Source: Liolophura sinensis
Lineage: Eukaryota > Mollusca > Polyplacophora > Chitonida > Chitonidae
DNA: 64,000 bases
Assembly: GCF_032854445.1 (NCBI RefSeq)
Contig: NC_088301.1
Span: 27,264,402-27,328,401, forward strand
Reading direction: 5' to 3'
A model generated the notes under the pieces. That model saw only the letters and a program-made list of their open reading frames with translations, had not been told where the DNA came from and made no database searches. Of the stretch, positions 23,936 through 34,219 are shown piece by piece (position 1 is the stretch's first letter; each line of letters begins with the position of its first letter). The translations under genes were made by a program, and so were the position numbers.

Positions 23936-26900
23936 ATGTCTCCATTTTGGGCTGTCATTTTTATCCTTGGTTTGTCAAGCGCAAACGGTAATGTATAGTT
24001 GTTCAATCATAACTAGAAAAAACGCAAAAGCTTTTATTATTTCAAAACAGAACTTGGCAGGCTTAGATCAATGCCTGTGGCTTCGTAAGCAGTTGATTCT
24101 AAGCTATATGATATTTGATTTTATAGCAGATGGCTGTCGGTGCGAGCGACATCTCGTAATTTGGAACCCAGTTTCGCATATTTCGGCTTTGTGCTTATAC
24201 AGCAAGCGGAATGTCGGTATCTGGACAATGGTTTACTCTACCCATATATAAACCCACGCATAATCGTCCTCCATGTAGTGTGCTTTCTGAAAGATTAGTT
24301 GTAGTATTTATTTATTCATTTATTTGATTGGTGTTTTACGCCGCACTCAAGAACATTTCACTTATACGACGGCGGCCAGCATCATGGTTGGAGGAAACCG
24401 GGCAGAGCCCGAGGAAGTTGTAGTTAGAGCATTAAAAAGTTTAATTGTAATAAATTGTATATTTTTATCTATAAATTTTGTAGAACGCTCTTTATCATCT
24501 GCCAGTCACACATCCAAACCCTTGAAAAAAGGGTTTGGATGTATTCAGAAATTCTTGTCTCAGCATCGTCATGGGTAATTACCGTTACCGAAACAGGTCA
24601 TTTATTTATCAGTTCTAACATAGATCCAACTCAAATAACAAACAAAACCGTTTTTTTTTATATTTGAGGATGGTGGTTTTTCTCTAATGATAAACGAGAG
24701 GAGGATGAAAAGATATGTCTGGCGGCACCACAGGCAGACCACAAACTTCAGGTTGAGTTTGTCCTCTTTAGCCGCCAAAATAGTGGCGGTAAAGACGTCA
24801 CTTCCAACTCGGATTCCATCCGCCAATCAGGCTTCGACGCTGCGAAAGACACGAAGTTCATCATCCACGGATACACGGATCTGGGATCCTCAGTCTGGGT
24901 TCAGAGGATGGTTCAAGATTTCCTGAAATATGTGAGTATAATTAAATCTTAATTGATGAACTGTTGTAGTTACGAAGATGTTAATGTTTGCTCTATACTC
25001 AATAAAAGCATCTGTGTACAAAAGGTACACAAGATGTGTACAACAGGTACACATTGATTGTGACAAATTTGCACACATTTGCACAAATCTTATGCAATCC
25101 AGCTTTTAATGTGTACTAAATTGTGTACCTGTGATACACATCCTCTTTACATCGCGAACTACCCAAACGCACGTGTACAAAACAGTACACATTTGCTTGT
25201 TGAGAGTAGAAAGTTTATATGTATTGTGGGCTGAAAATTTTCGGGAATAAGTGTTTTTGAGGAGAGCTGTTAACCTGAACATGAGCACGAGAAGATTCAC
25301 TTTGATACTTCAACACCATTTTAACGGTGTAAATTCCTCTGAAATTGTTTAGAACTTTCTCCCTGAAGAGAGTTTGTTGCTCCTATTTTTTGACAAGTGA
25401 TTTCTTTCGAAGTCAAGAATATTTCACTTAAGCAATTAACACCGATCGTGTAGTTTTATGGGTGGGTAGTGGAAAACTAGCTGAGCTCCCAGAAAAAAAT
25501 TACAACTTTCCTTGGCAAATACCTGGAAATAGCCTGACTGAAATCTGCGGCAGAATGAGTTGGCGTTGAGTTCATGCTGATGTTGTGAAGAACATTCGCA
25601 CGAGGTGCGCGTAGATTCTACTCCTCGTGCTGTTACCTTGGTGACAAGCTCCATTGTTTCCGCTAGTGCTTACCTTGGTTGAGCACCTCTTGCCCGCCTG
25701 CCATACATGTAAGTCACATGTGGGAGAGTTCGTTAGTAGCCCGACAAAGCTCGTTGGTTTAACCCGGGCACCTCCCAAAATTTAGCGCCATTGTATAAGT
25801 GAATACTTGACTATGGCATTAAGGAAGCAGCAAATAAATAAATATATTCTAGTGAAGACAAAGAGTAAAAAAAAAAGCGAAACTTATTATCCCCTACTCC
25901 CAAAATAAATTTAAGTTTTGTCCACATCTCTTGTAAGAACTTTCATTCCCATGCACAGATGCGTTACAGTGCTTTCTTTTTTAAACCGTCTGAAGCGAAA
26001 GCTTTTTCGGACAGCGTAATATGGATTTCTCTTTTGACGTTCCCCTAAAGCATGACGTCAATGTCGTGTGCGTCAACTGGCAGAAGGGAGCAGACAGCTT
26101 GTACTACGGTCAGTCGGCAGCCAACACAAGGCGGGTGGGCGAGATAGTCGGGGATTTCATCAGACAGCTGAAGGAAGTGATGGGAGCCCCGTACAACAGC
26201 CACCACCTGATAGGACATAGTTTGGGCGCTCACATTTCAGGTTTCGCCGGGGCAAGTCTTAACGGACAAGTGGCCAGAATTACAGGTGAGCGTGATATCT
26301 TCTGGATAGAACAAACACTTACGTAGAGAATCAAGCCAAATGGTTTTCAGATTCTAAATATTTAACTCACCTGGATATTATCAAGTATAAAACAAGATGA
26401 GGGATGACTTTAAAGGAAAACAATGTAACCTCTGCCACCCAATTATTTGTGGGATTAAGAAACATTCTATACTTCGTATATCTCAGTTTCTACCTCGCTT
26501 TATTTTGATCGCAAATTAATTATTTTTGGTTTCTAACAACCTTATATTATATGATCCTTCATGATAACCTTTTTTGGTGTGAAGTTCAGAATAGGCTGCC
26601 CTCTAAATAACCATACGTTGTAACATGGGTAACGATGCATGCGCATGTCTGTGTGCGTGCCTGTTTCAGGAATGGATCCTGCAGGGCCGTGTTTCCGGTT
26701 TGCGGGCCCCGCTGACAGACTAAGTGACGACGACGCCATTTTTGTTGATGCCATTCACACCGATGGTGACCATCTTCTGCAAGGCGGTAAGAAATAGCAC
26801 AGCTTCGGTTCCGAAAGAGACTTCAGCAATCAAAGACATTGTATATTGTTGTCTACTCCATGTGTAATAATTGAATAGAAGTTAACGTGTTTTTTTTTCT

Positions 26901-28766
26901 CCTTTGCAAGCATATGTTTTCACATGTGGTTTGAACTTGTCCCTGACGACATAAATTTGTTAGCTTTCAAGAAAGATTTAATGCTCTCTAAAAGTTCATC
27001 GAATTAATCTAAAAAAAATAGTCTGTTATTTTTAGAAGAAAGACTGTTGCCTGAGTGATGCTAGGATGTAGTCTGTTATCCCAGCAGATTGCTGTGTTAA
27101 ATATAACACACACATTCTATTAATCAGTTATAAAGATTCTATTAGAAGAATAGGATATTATGTTGAATATGACATAGTATCATGTTATAATAACAGAATA
27201 CACTCTAGCATCACTCAGACAACAGACTTTCTGTTAAAATTAAAAGATTAATTTTTTGAGTGTAATGATTACCGAAAGTTCATCAAATTAATGTATCTAA
27301 TTTTTGTTTAACGTCGTATTCAAGATAATGCCAATGAGCTCCGCTCTCCGTGTATATAGGACCAGGCGTATCCATGAAAGCCGTTGGCGTTTCTGGAGCC
27401 AGATTAAACCTTACTATTCTGTTAAAAAGCCTACAGCAGCCACATCCCCAAGTTACTCTGAAATCGTTGTGTCCTTCAGGTTTTGGAACTGAGTTGCCTA
27501 TGGGAGATGCCGACTTCTACCCAAATGGCGGAGAAAAACAACCCGGATGTGACAGCTATTTTTGGCAGCATCTTGTTGACTTCTTTAAAGGCTGGTTTTC
27601 GGGTAAGTATGCGTCCAAGAGGTTCGAGTTTGGAAAAATGTGTTTGTGACATACTGAGGTAAAAGACACGTATGCTATTGTGACAGATGGATACGTGAGA
27701 ACCAACAGGTGACAAAGTACGACAAAGACATGAGTGAGTTTGTACCATGAAGATACTACAACAGCGCAGCGCCATATAGCTGAGTTTTAACAGTACAGTT
27801 ATTAAAGATTTTTCTTTAGAAAAATAGTGTACCTAATTAACACAATGAGAAAAAGGACAACGATTAGACTTGATTGTTAATATACAATAGAATAATCACA
27901 AAACTCACTAAAGTAATAGCAATATATCATAATTCATTAGAATTAGAATGCACTTAACGGTATCCACAACCTGGCGTAGCGTTATTACATGGCTAGTGCT
28001 AAGCCTTAACACGGTTCAAGAGCAGTCTCTCGCGTAACCATAAACTTGCGTATCTTAATTACATGGCTAGTGTTAGACACAAACACGGTTCAAGAGCAGT
28101 CTCTCGCGTAACCATACACTTGCGTATCTTAATTACATGGCTAGTGTTAAACACTAACACGGTTCAAGAGCAGTCTCTCTCGTATTTATAAACTTGCGTA
28201 TCTTAATTACATGGCTAGTGCTAAACCCTAACACAGTCCAAGAGCAGTCTTCCTCGTAACCATAAACTTGCGTATCTTAATTAAATGGCTAGTGCTAAAC
28301 ACTAACACGGTTCAAGAGCAGTCTCTCGCGTAACCATAAACTTGCGTATCTTAATTACATAGCTAGTGCTAAACACTAACACGGTTCAAGAGCAGTCTAT
28401 CGCGTAACCATAAACTTGCGTATCTTAAGTACATGGCTAGTGTTAAACACTAAAACGGTTCAAGAGCAGTCTCTCGCGTAACCATAAGCTGCCGTATCGT
28501 AATTTTATGTTTTGCGTTAAACCTTAACAGGGTTCAAGAGCAGTTTGTCGTGTAACCATCTCCGAGTTCAGGATCTGTTCCGTGAGTCCATCAACCCGGC
28601 CAACTCCTTCAAGGCTTACCCCTGCGGACATCAGGACGAGTATGACAAGTGTACCAGCTGTGGTTCCCGGGGGTGCTCCCGCATGGGGTACTACGCCTCT
28701 CCCTACCGCCATGGCATCTACACCATGCGTACCCGCAAGGCGTCGCCCTTCAGCTTTGATTATTAG
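23936..28766 (+). CDS. Pancreatic lipase-like secreted hydrolase, copy 2
   Basis: Six exons: 23936-23987, 24669-24931, 26051-26285, 26670-26786, 27480-27602 and 28531-28766; 341 residues. Signal peptide MSPFWAVIFILGLSSAN is followed by GWWFFSNDKREEDEKIC, an acidic/lysine-rich segment replacing the CY..GCF motif of copy 1 and vertebrate lipases. Then LQVEFVLFSRQN and FIIHGYTDLGSS. Catalytic Ser162 is in GHSLG, Asp186 in GMDPAGPCF and His273 in CNHLR; the C..C lid loop is about 25 residues. The end of the domain has paired cysteines (AYPC...[16 protein letters not shown]) and stops at FSFDY without a PLAT domain. Exon 2 has no ATG, so simple open-frame scans miss it; its borders rest on phase and on homology to copy 3. 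The exon 3 acceptor (ccctaaag) is weak. Introns carry a SINE, a hairpin, a MITE-like element and a 74-bp array. Expected role: secreted lipase. Confidence 0.92.
24305..24415 (-). mobile_element. SINE-A 3' fragment in lipase 2 intron 1
   Basis: Plus strand reads tttgattggtgttttacgcc, gcactcaagaacatttcact, tatacgacggcggccagcat, then aaaccgggcagagcccgagg. Confidence 0.85.
24510..24542. repeat. Perfect 14-bp inverted repeat (hairpin) in lipase 2 intron 1
   Basis: Arms acatccaaaccctt (24510-24523) and aagggtttggatgt (24529-24542) with the five-base loop gaaaa. No flanking U-run or family match tells its purpose. Confidence 0.8.
25014..25194. repeat. Cluster of GTGTAC...GTACAC palindromic motifs in lipase 2 intron 2
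   Basis: gtgtacaaaaggtacac (25014), gtgtacaacaggtacac (25038), gtgtactaaattgtgtacc (about 25110) and gtgtacaaaacagtacac (about 25172). It could be a decayed foldback element or clustered binding sites; nothing decides between them. Confidence 0.5.
25400..25850. mobile_element. Degenerate SINE-like fragments in lipase 2 intron 2
   Basis: The piece at 25410-25490 resembles the reversed SINE-A 3' end (caagaatatttcacttaagc). The piece at 25780-25845 reads like a diverged forward tail (ttgtataagtgaatacttga, gcaaataaataaata). The sequence between is too diverged to assign. Confidence 0.4.
26990..27292. mobile_element. Foldback/MITE-like element in lipase 2 intron 4
   Basis: Left arm agaaagactgttgcctgagt, gatgctaggatgtagtctgt (about 27039-27080) is the inverted complement, with few mismatches, of ataacagaatacactctagc, atcactcagacaacagactt (about 27188-27230). 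Outer parts (ttaatct..aaaa against ttttaattaatc-like) extend the pairing. The element is bracketed by 18-bp imperfect direct repeats aaagttcatcgaattaat (26991-27008) and aaagttcatcaaattaat (27275-27292). There is no transposase, so it would be non-autonomous. Confidence 0.6.
27960..28530. repeat. 74-bp intronic minisatellite ending at the lipase 2 exon 6 acceptor
   Basis: Seven full units plus a partial leading unit. Each has gctaaacactaacacggttc, aagagcagtctctcgcgtaa, ccataaacttgcgtatctta, attacatggctagt. The eighth copy is the real splice junction: ccttaacag, then ggttcaagagcagtttgtcg. Array units carry aacac (one has aaaac) where the true acceptor has aacag. Confidence 0.93.
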
Positions 28767-28888
28767 GCTGTTTCCGCAGTGAAGGACCGGAGGACGAAGT
28801 CTGAGCTTTTTCTGTTATCTTCAGTTTTACTGTATCTACAATTGATAACATGAATTGATTGTAATAGAATGTTTTTTTCTCCTAACTG

Positions 28889-28894
28889 AATAAA
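28889..28894 (+). terminator. Poly(A) signal of lipase gene 2
   Basis: AATAAA 123 bases after the stop codon. Confidence 0.65.
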
Positions 28895-28954
28895 TATGAT
28901 TTGAAAATATATTTTCTTGTTCTCATAATATCTGTCTCCATTGGTGCCAGTGTT

Positions 28955-29190
28955 TCTTTTTTATTGGTGTTTTACGCCGTACTCAAGAATAGTTCACTTA
29001 TATGACGGCGGCCAGCATTATGGTGGGAGGAAAATAGACGACTATCCGCAGGTTGAAGCCGCACCTTCCCACGTATGAGAGGAATCCTGCATGAGCTGGA
29101 CTTGAACTCACAGCGACCGCACTGGTGAGAGGCTCTCTGGTCATTACGCTGCGCTAGCGCGCTAAGCAACCGAGCCACGGAGCTCCCAAC
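28955..29190 (-). mobile_element. SINE-A copy with tRNA-like head
   Basis: Plus strand runs from attggtgttttacgccgtac through ggcggccagcattatggtgg, the anticodon/B-box part cttgaactcacagcgaccgc, and the A-box side gctaagcaaccgagccacgg. The central gggcagagcccggggg segment is deleted. Confidence 0.9.
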
Positions 29191-29233
29191 CCTCGAGTGT
29201 TTTAAAAAGTACAATACAAAACTAAAACGCAGG

Positions 29234-29487
29234 GCTCTTTGGGGGCGGGCGTTAGAATGGAATACCAGTGCGGCGCAATGATCCACGAGCCTCTCGCCAA
29301 TGCGGTCGCTGTGAGTTCAAGTCCAGCTCGTGCTGGCTTCCTCTCTGGTCTGCCGGCAAGTTGCGGATGGTCGTGAGTTTCCCCGGGTTCTGCCCATTTT
29401 CCTCCCACTTTGCCTGGCCGCCATAGTATAAGTGAAAAATTCTTGAGTACTGCGTAAAACACCAATCAAATAAATAAATGACTAAAT
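29234..29487 (+). mobile_element. SINE-A copy with 17-bp target-site duplication
   Basis: Flanked by identical caaaactaaaacgcagg at 29217-29233 and 29488-29504. The body includes gtcgctgtgagttcaagtcc, gttgcggatggtcgtgagtt, agtgaaaaattcttgagtac and tail (aaat)n. It is head-to-head with the preceding copy. The perfect duplication shows LINE-type insertion and a fairly recent event. Confidence 0.93.
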
Positions 29488-29509
29488 CAAAACTAAAACG
29501 CAGGAAGAA

Positions 29510-31005
29510 GTCATTTCCGTGGATGTTGGGGTAACTGCTCTTTAGTTTGGGACAGCACGTTTATGCTTTTATACACACAAATTGGAAGCGTAAGAATTGA
29601 TGAGAGATTAGGGCAACTTCGTTGAGTAAAACATTCATCAATAGATGCATACGTTACTTCTTGTCAATATTCTTTAGCTTTTTTCAGTTCAAACGTCTCA
29701 ATTTTTCTAACTTATTATGCGGTATAGTTGCTGTGATGTATCAGTTGTCATTGTGCGTGAATTGTATGTGTATATGTGTGCGCACAATACAGTCTATGGG
29801 AGGTAACTGTGTATGTTCAATGAACTAAGAGCGATACCTCCAACATGGTTGTCACGTGTTGCTCAAATCTATCGCTATCCTAGTGTTCTGTTCTGTTCTG
29901 TTTTTGTATTTTTTTTCATTTGTTCTCATTGATTTCAGTGGAAGCAAATGTTTGAACAGTAAGGTGGGCTTTATTGACTATACTTATGCTACATGTCGTC
30001 AATGACGCTACATAACTTTTTCCACAACAAAGGTATAATAGCAGCTGAGCTGTTACACTGATTTACACCCCCTTTTCACGGTAAAAACTACGTGAACGAG
30101 ACTGAACCTTGCAAAACCCACCTACCGTGACTAGAACCACAGATCGTCGTATCGATCGAAACGGCCCGGTCATGTATGTTCTGTATGTGTATACAGACAA
30201 AATACAGACAAGGTCGGAAGTGAAGTTTTGCCCATTTTAGAAGTAAAACCTTTCACCGTTAATTTCGCGCTGACTTTTGTTCCGTGGTGTCCTGCGAGTC
30301 AAACGCCAACAACAGTTAGTCATAATTTCCCAGACTTTAGACACAATCCATCAAAACGTCACCACGTAGGTTACAGCCGAATCTGCTGGACACGGCGCCA
30401 TTCTTTCCTGATTATTCTATCCTGTTATATTACTTATGTAGTATTTTGTGGCTTTATTGGGACTATATGGTGCTCCAAAAAGGTTAGCAGCAACAACATA
30501 AAACATTAGACGTATTTAACACGGCACGTTGAGTTATCTATTTCACTGTTAAAATTTCCATTGACCACATTGCTGGAGGCCATATTGGATTTTTTGCAAT
30601 CGTCATGTACAAATTTGTTGTCCGTCTGGCTTAAACCGTATCTCTGTCCTTGTGATCATACGGCAATAATAACTTGATTACGATGATTTTGGTTCAGATA
30701 AACTTACATGTTCAAGCCAATAAAATATAAATACACCGCGATGTAAATTTGTCCCATTTATGATAACATACATTGAATAATATCTACTACTTTGAATTGC
30801 ATATGAACTTTTGCACATATCAGTATTCATATTATTGCAATAAGATTGTTAGTTATATATTTCAACAACACCTGTTTCTCGTCCAAGCACTGCATGTGAG
30901 CAATGGTAACAGATGTCAGAACACAATACATTACAACTGTTTTATATTACTATTGTATATAATTGCACATAACGTGTTTTTGTGTCACCGAAACATATAC
31001 ACCTG
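29510..31005. other. Intergenic stretch without recognised content
   Basis: No exon with family similarity, RNA gene or clear repeat. Short open frames (for example 30228-30509 and 30773-31006) have no recognisable motifs. Confidence 0.5.
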
Positions 31006-31007
31006 AG

Positions 31008-31605
31008 GGTGTATTTGGGATAAATTAGGGTGTCGATTAGGACGTTAGGACGTCGATCGTGGGAAATGCGTGACGGCGTATATGTGATAAATTAGGGTGT
31101 CGATTGTGTGAAAAGTCTGAGGGTGTATATGGGATAAATTCGGGTGTCGGTTGTGGCAAAAGTGAGGTTGTGTATGGGACAAGTTAGGACGTCAATCTTG
31201 GAAATGCGTGACGACGTATATGTGATAAATTAGGGTGTCGATTGTGCGAAAAGTCTGAGGGTGTATATGAGATAAATTAGGGTGTCGATTGTGGCAAAAG
31301 TGTGATTGTGTATCGGGCAAGTTAAGACGTCAATCTTGGGAAATGCGTGACGACGTATATGTGATAAATTAGGGTGTCGATTGTGCGAAAAGTCTGAGGG
31401 TGTATATGGGATAAATTAGGGTGTCGGTTGTGCGAAAAGTGTGATTGTGTATAAGACAAGCTAGGACGTCAATCGTGGGAAATGTGTGACGGCGTATATG
31501 TGATAAATTAGGGTGTCAATTGTGTGAAAAGTGTGATTGTGTATATGGGATAAATTAGGGCGTCGATTGCGGGAAATTTGTGAGGGTGTACTTTGTAATA
31601 ATTCC
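31008..31605. repeat. About 46-bp minisatellite with 139-bp higher-order unit
   Basis: Basic unit like gataaattagggtgtcgatt, gtgcgaaaagtctgagggtg, tatatg. The variant gggaaatgcgtgacg recurs at 31061, 31199, 31338 and 31477, about 139 bases apart, so three basic units form one higher-order unit repeated about four times. Confidence 0.85.
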
Positions 31606-31856
31606 AGGTATCGACCGCCAGTGGTTAAGTAAACATTGATTATATACAACGAAAGACACCGTGTTACGACGGTATCTCTGATACATGTCACTGATTAAAT
31701 ATTGTTGTGTCCTGTGCATGATTTGCCCAATCTGAATTTTTTCTGTTTTATGTTTACATCTTTCTTTTTGGGTTGAAAATGGTTTTAAACAATGTCAATG
31801 AATAACATACCGGCTATTAACTAAGAAGTTGTTTTTCGTCTGCATGTGTGTGGTGT

Positions 31857-32440
31857 CTAATTTTGTTTCCAGTGAGATTCAAGAGTGTGGTGATTAGCAG
31901 TCCGCAGACTCAGTGCACCGTGAACAATTTTTCCTCTGTCTAATTTTGTTTCCAGTGAGATTCAGAAGTGTGGTGATTAGCAGTCCACAGACTCAGTGCA
32001 CCGTGAACAATTTGTTCCTCTGTCTAATTTTGTTTCCAGTGAGATTCAAGAGTGTGGTGATTAACAGCCCGCAGACTCAGTGCACCGTGAACAATTTTTC
32101 CTCTGTCTAATTTTGTTTCCAGTGAGATTCAGAAGTGCGGTGATTAGTACTCAGCAGATTCAGTGCACCGTGAACAATTTGTTACTCTGTCTAATTTTGT
32201 TTCCAGTGAGATTCAGAAGTGTTGCGTTTAGCAGTCCACAGACTGAGTGCGCCGTGAACAATTTGTTCCTCTGTCTAATTTTGTTTCCAGTGAGATTCAG
32301 AAGTGTGGTGATTAGTACTCAGCAGATTCAGTGCGCCGTGAACAATTTGTTACTCTGTCTAATTTTGTTTCCAGTGAGATTCAGAAGTGTGGTGATTAGT
32401 ACTCAGCAGATTCAGTGCGCCGTGAACATAACAGGTTTTT
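31857..32440. repeat. 84-bp minisatellite with acceptor-like motif, about 7 units
   Basis: Unit: ctaattttgtttccagtgag, attcagaagtgtggtgatta, gcagtccgcagactcagtgc, accgtgaacaatttgttcct, ctgt. Its length is a multiple of three, so the frame stays open (31913-32110 and 32080-32442), but the translation is repetitive and unlike any family I know. Each unit holds a pyrimidine tract and CAG resembling a splice acceptor. Confidence 0.88.
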
Positions 32441-32449
32441 AATTCATAT

Positions 32450-33535
32450 ATAAATTTTAATGAGTATTAAATCAATATTTCGCAAAAAGTATTTCCTATG
32501 CAATCGAATGATAACATCGATTTACTAGATTCGACCATTAGCTTACAAACACGAGGAGTGGTTTCGTATATTCTCTCGTGCATCAAGTTGGGGAGATTTT
32601 AATAAAGTCCGATAGGTTTGGCAAAGAAATGGTTTATTTTTCTGACTATCATCCAATGTCAAGGTAAAGATCATGTTTATAATTACATTATCATCACTGG
32701 CAGAAATTGGCCTATAGAGAAACTCAATTGATTAAACAAAACAAACTTAGTCGTGACTGCCGGACTCTCACCATGTGGTGTATATGTTATACACTATAGG
32801 TTATATCAGCGTGTTGTCGTGGTATACGGCCTTATCATGGAAACGAAATATCAGACCGTATCCAAAGGCAACACGCTGGTCACTGTGTTGTCACACCGAC
32901 AGCCCGTCGAGACCGACGTCACGGCACATGCGATGAGAAGAAGGGCACGAGGCCCGACTGGGAGCCTTCGTTTAGCTGAGAGAAAAATACTTGCCGGACA
33001 CGACACTGTGTTATAATGTTGTACGGCCTACCATGCACAGTGTAACTTCAGTTTTGGCCTTTATAATGCATTCTCGATAGAAAGGAAGATCGTATTTGGT
33101 TTACTATACTTACAATTCGCGTTCAGTATATGGTCTTGTTATATATATTATACATGTATATATCTATATATATAGGAGTGGTTTCGTATATATATATATT
33201 TGTTGTGTTTAATCCAGGAGCGAACGTTGCACAGTGGGAATCCCCACTTCCTAATTTGCATGTTCTCTCTTTGGGCGGGCAGTTTAGATCAGTGATGGAT
33301 TTCACCTTACAATTCTCTTAATTGACATTTTTCACAAAAATTCCAGGAGGTTTAATGGTGTTGGCTTCAACTTGAGTTTTTGGTGTCTCTTAACATATTC
33401 TGTCTGCGCACGTGAATGTTCCACCGGTAATGACGCCTTCTCATGCTGGTTCGATTTGGACAGCATATAAGGAGGATATCACCTTTTTAAATACAGCTTG
33501 ATTTAATATTCTTTTAGTCGTTTGAGTCAAGAGGA
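32450..33535. other. Intergenic stretch without recognised content
   Basis: Contains short interrupted TA-rich runs near 33140-33205 and an open frame at 32753-33016 with no recognisable motif. No supported gene. Confidence 0.45.
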
Positions 33536-33537
33536 AT

Positions 33538-33806
33538 TATTTATTTATTTATTTATTTGATGTTTTACACCGTACTCAAGAATATTTCACTTATACGACG
33601 GCGGCCAGCATTATGGTCGGAGGAAACCAAACAGAGCCCGGGTGAAATCCAGGACCATCCGCAGGTTGCTGATAGACCATCCCACGTATGGCCGGAGATT
33701 AAACCAGCATGAGCTGGACTTGAGCTCACAGCAGATGCATTGGTGAGAGACTCCTGGGTCATTACGCTGCGCTAGCACGCTAACCAAATGAGCCACAGAG
33801 GCCCCG
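33538..33806 (-). mobile_element. Near full-length SINE-A
   Basis: The plus strand carries every part in reverse: (ttta)n, gttttacaccgtactcaaga, atatttcacttatacgacgg, cggccagcattatggtcgga, ggaccatccgcaggttgctg, tgagctggacttgagctcac, ctcctgggtcattacgctgc, gctagcacgctaaccaaatg, agccacagaggcccc. Read on the minus strand, the head has the tRNA A box (ggctcatttggttagcg) and the B box (gagctcaagtcca). Confidence 0.95.
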
Positions 33807-34114
33807 CGTAGTGAGGAAGTAATAATAATGAGATAATTAGAGATAAGAATTAAGGCCATTTTAAAACCGTCAGTCACGACAGCATAACGGGACATAACGG
33901 GACATGCGCAGAAAACCCTAGTTGCGAGGCGGCCAGTGCGTCATCCGCCACACAGTATATAATACTGATCTGGTGAAAACAAATAATAAAGCAGGTCATT
34001 GTGTCGAAGGCAATAAGGAAGTATAATCTTAAACTATTTTTGGAATAGTCAATATCTATTTTTATTTTTTTATTGTTGTTTAATATACTTCATAATTTTT
34101 TGTCTTACCTGATC

Positions 34115-34215
<101 letters not shown>

Positions 34216-34219
34216 TCAC

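Noticed and set aside
16239-28005. A fourth lipase between copies 1 and 2
   Set aside because: No GHSLG, GLDPAGP or CNHLR motif occurs between 18005 and 23936; the only lipase-like piece is the duplicated terminal-exon end at 18114.
32753-33016. 87-residue open frame (MTAGLSPCGVYVIH...)
   Set aside because: No signal peptide, motif, splice context or family resemblance; expected by chance at this length.
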